From: Clostridiales bacterium
GTDB lineage: Bacteria > Bacillota > Clostridia > Oscillospirales > Acutalibacteraceae
Assembly: GCA_019416395.1 (NCBI GenBank)
Contig: DXXH01000033.1
Location: forward strand, 19,805-25,080
Direction: 5' to 3'
Length of the DNA: 5,276 bases
Shown: positions 4,855 through 5,276 of the stretch, one piece after another
Position numbering within the stretch: the stretch's first letter is position 1
How the letters are laid out: each line of letters starts with the position of its first letter
Notes under the pieces: model-generated
What the model was told of the DNA's origin: nothing
The model's input: the letters and a program-made list of their open reading frames with translations, nothing else
Databases searched by the model: none
Program-made: the position numbers and the translations under genes

Positions 4855-5276
4855 ATGAAAGAATATCAAAATGTATTTGTCATGGATCACCCCTTAATCC
4901 AGCACAAACTTACCTTTTTGCGGGACGTTTCTACAGGTACCAAAAATTTCCGAGAGCTTGTCAGCGAAATTGCCACGCTGATGTGCTATGAAGCTACCCG
5001 GGATCTGCCCCTGATGGAAGTAGAAACCGTGACGCCCATGCAAAAAACCACCACCAAGGTGATTGCCGGCCGGAAGCTGGCTTTTGTGCCCATTCTTCGC
5101 GCAGGGCTAGGTATGGTAGATGGTATGCTGCAACTTGTTCCTTCCGCAAAGGTGGGGCATATTGGACTGTATCGGGATCATGACACGTTGAAGCCGGTAG
5201 AATATTACAATAAGCTGCCTCAGGACATTGAGGAACGCGATGTGATTGTGTTGGATCCCATGCTGGCTACTGGCGG
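4855..5276 (+). CDS. upp: Uracil phosphoribosyltransferase (3' truncated by window end)
   Basis: Upp makes UMP from uracil and PRPP in pyrimidine salvage in the cytoplasm. The 140 complete codons present are about two thirds of the usual 205-210 residues. Visible family blocks are HPLIQHKLT (12-20), the FREL segment (32-35), PILRAGLGM (79-87), the IGLYRD strand (103-108), and the PRPP-binding loop beginning DPMLATG (134-140), which is cut by the window edge. The substrate-specific C-terminal uracil-binding part lies beyond the window. It follows rpiB by 35 nt in the same direction, and the two fit together because ribose-5-phosphate is the precursor of the PRPP used by Upp. Nothing suggests a broken gene; the end is simply not shown. 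Confidence 0.96.
   Translation, partial: MKEYQNVFVMDHPLIQHKLTFLRDVSTGTKNFRELVSEIATLMCYEATRDLPLMEVETVTPMQKTTTKVIAGRKLAFVPILRAGLGMVDGMLQLVPSAKVGHIGLYRDHDTLKPVEYYNKLPQDIEERDVIVLDPMLATG

Noticed and set aside
4755..4991. A 78-codon + strand frame spanning the rpiB-upp junction
   Set aside because: It overlaps the ends of two well supported genes in another frame and has no recognisable content.
1..5276. Mobile element, CRISPR, phage, toxin-antitoxin or defence system
   Set aside because: No transposase, integrase, terminal inverted repeats, spaced direct repeats, tRNA attachment site or unexplained gene was seen; nearly all of the window is accounted for by conserved housekeeping genes.

Overview
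The window looks like an ordinary chromosomal housekeeping region from a low-to-mid GC Firmicute, most likely a member of the Clostridia (an Oscillospiraceae/Ruminococcaceae-type gut bacterium would fit). The reasons are clostridial-style protein sequences (formate-tetrahydrofolate ligase, RpiB, Upp and a RodA/FtsW/SpoVE protein with an xAGGSS motif), strong GGAGG-type ribosome binding sites, near-consensus sigma-A promoters, and tightly packed genes. The assignment is by recognition only; no database search was possible.

Layout from left to right. Positions 1-57 are the last 18 codons of an unidentified + strand gene. A strong stem-loop at 85-120 with T-runs on both sides serves as a shared, bidirectional terminator between that gene and the converging RodA/FtsW-family gene (121-1308, minus strand). 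Positions 1309-1521 hold a divergent promoter region: a minus-strand promoter with an extended -10 (TTGAAG-17-TATAAT) for the rodA-like gene, and a plus-strand promoter (TTTACT-17-TATAAT) for the operon to its right. The -35 boxes are only 16 bp apart.

The plus-strand operon is fhs (1522-3198), tsaE (3200-3643), tsaB (3637-4341), rpiB (4373-4819) and upp (4855 to beyond the window end). Spacings are 1 nt, a 7-nt overlap, 31 nt and 35 nt, with no terminator visible between genes, so one transcript is likely. Its products are formate activation onto tetrahydrofolate (one-carbon units for purines, formyl-Met and possibly acetogenic or glycine metabolism), two proteins of the t6A tRNA modification machinery, ribose-5-phosphate isomerase B, and uracil salvage from PRPP. 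Together they fit a growth-linked module around one-carbon units, ribose phosphate/PRPP, nucleotides and translation fidelity.

I found no mobile element, CRISPR array, phage gene, RNA gene or defence system, and nothing that amounts to an undescribed biological system. The points worth a second look are small: a Gly-to-Asp change inside the normally invariant FTHFS signature, unusual residues in otherwise conserved RodA/FtsW motifs, a leader hairpin on the rodA-like transcript, a ribosome binding site displayed in a hairpin loop before rpiB, and a translation-initiation block shared between tsaB and rpiB.
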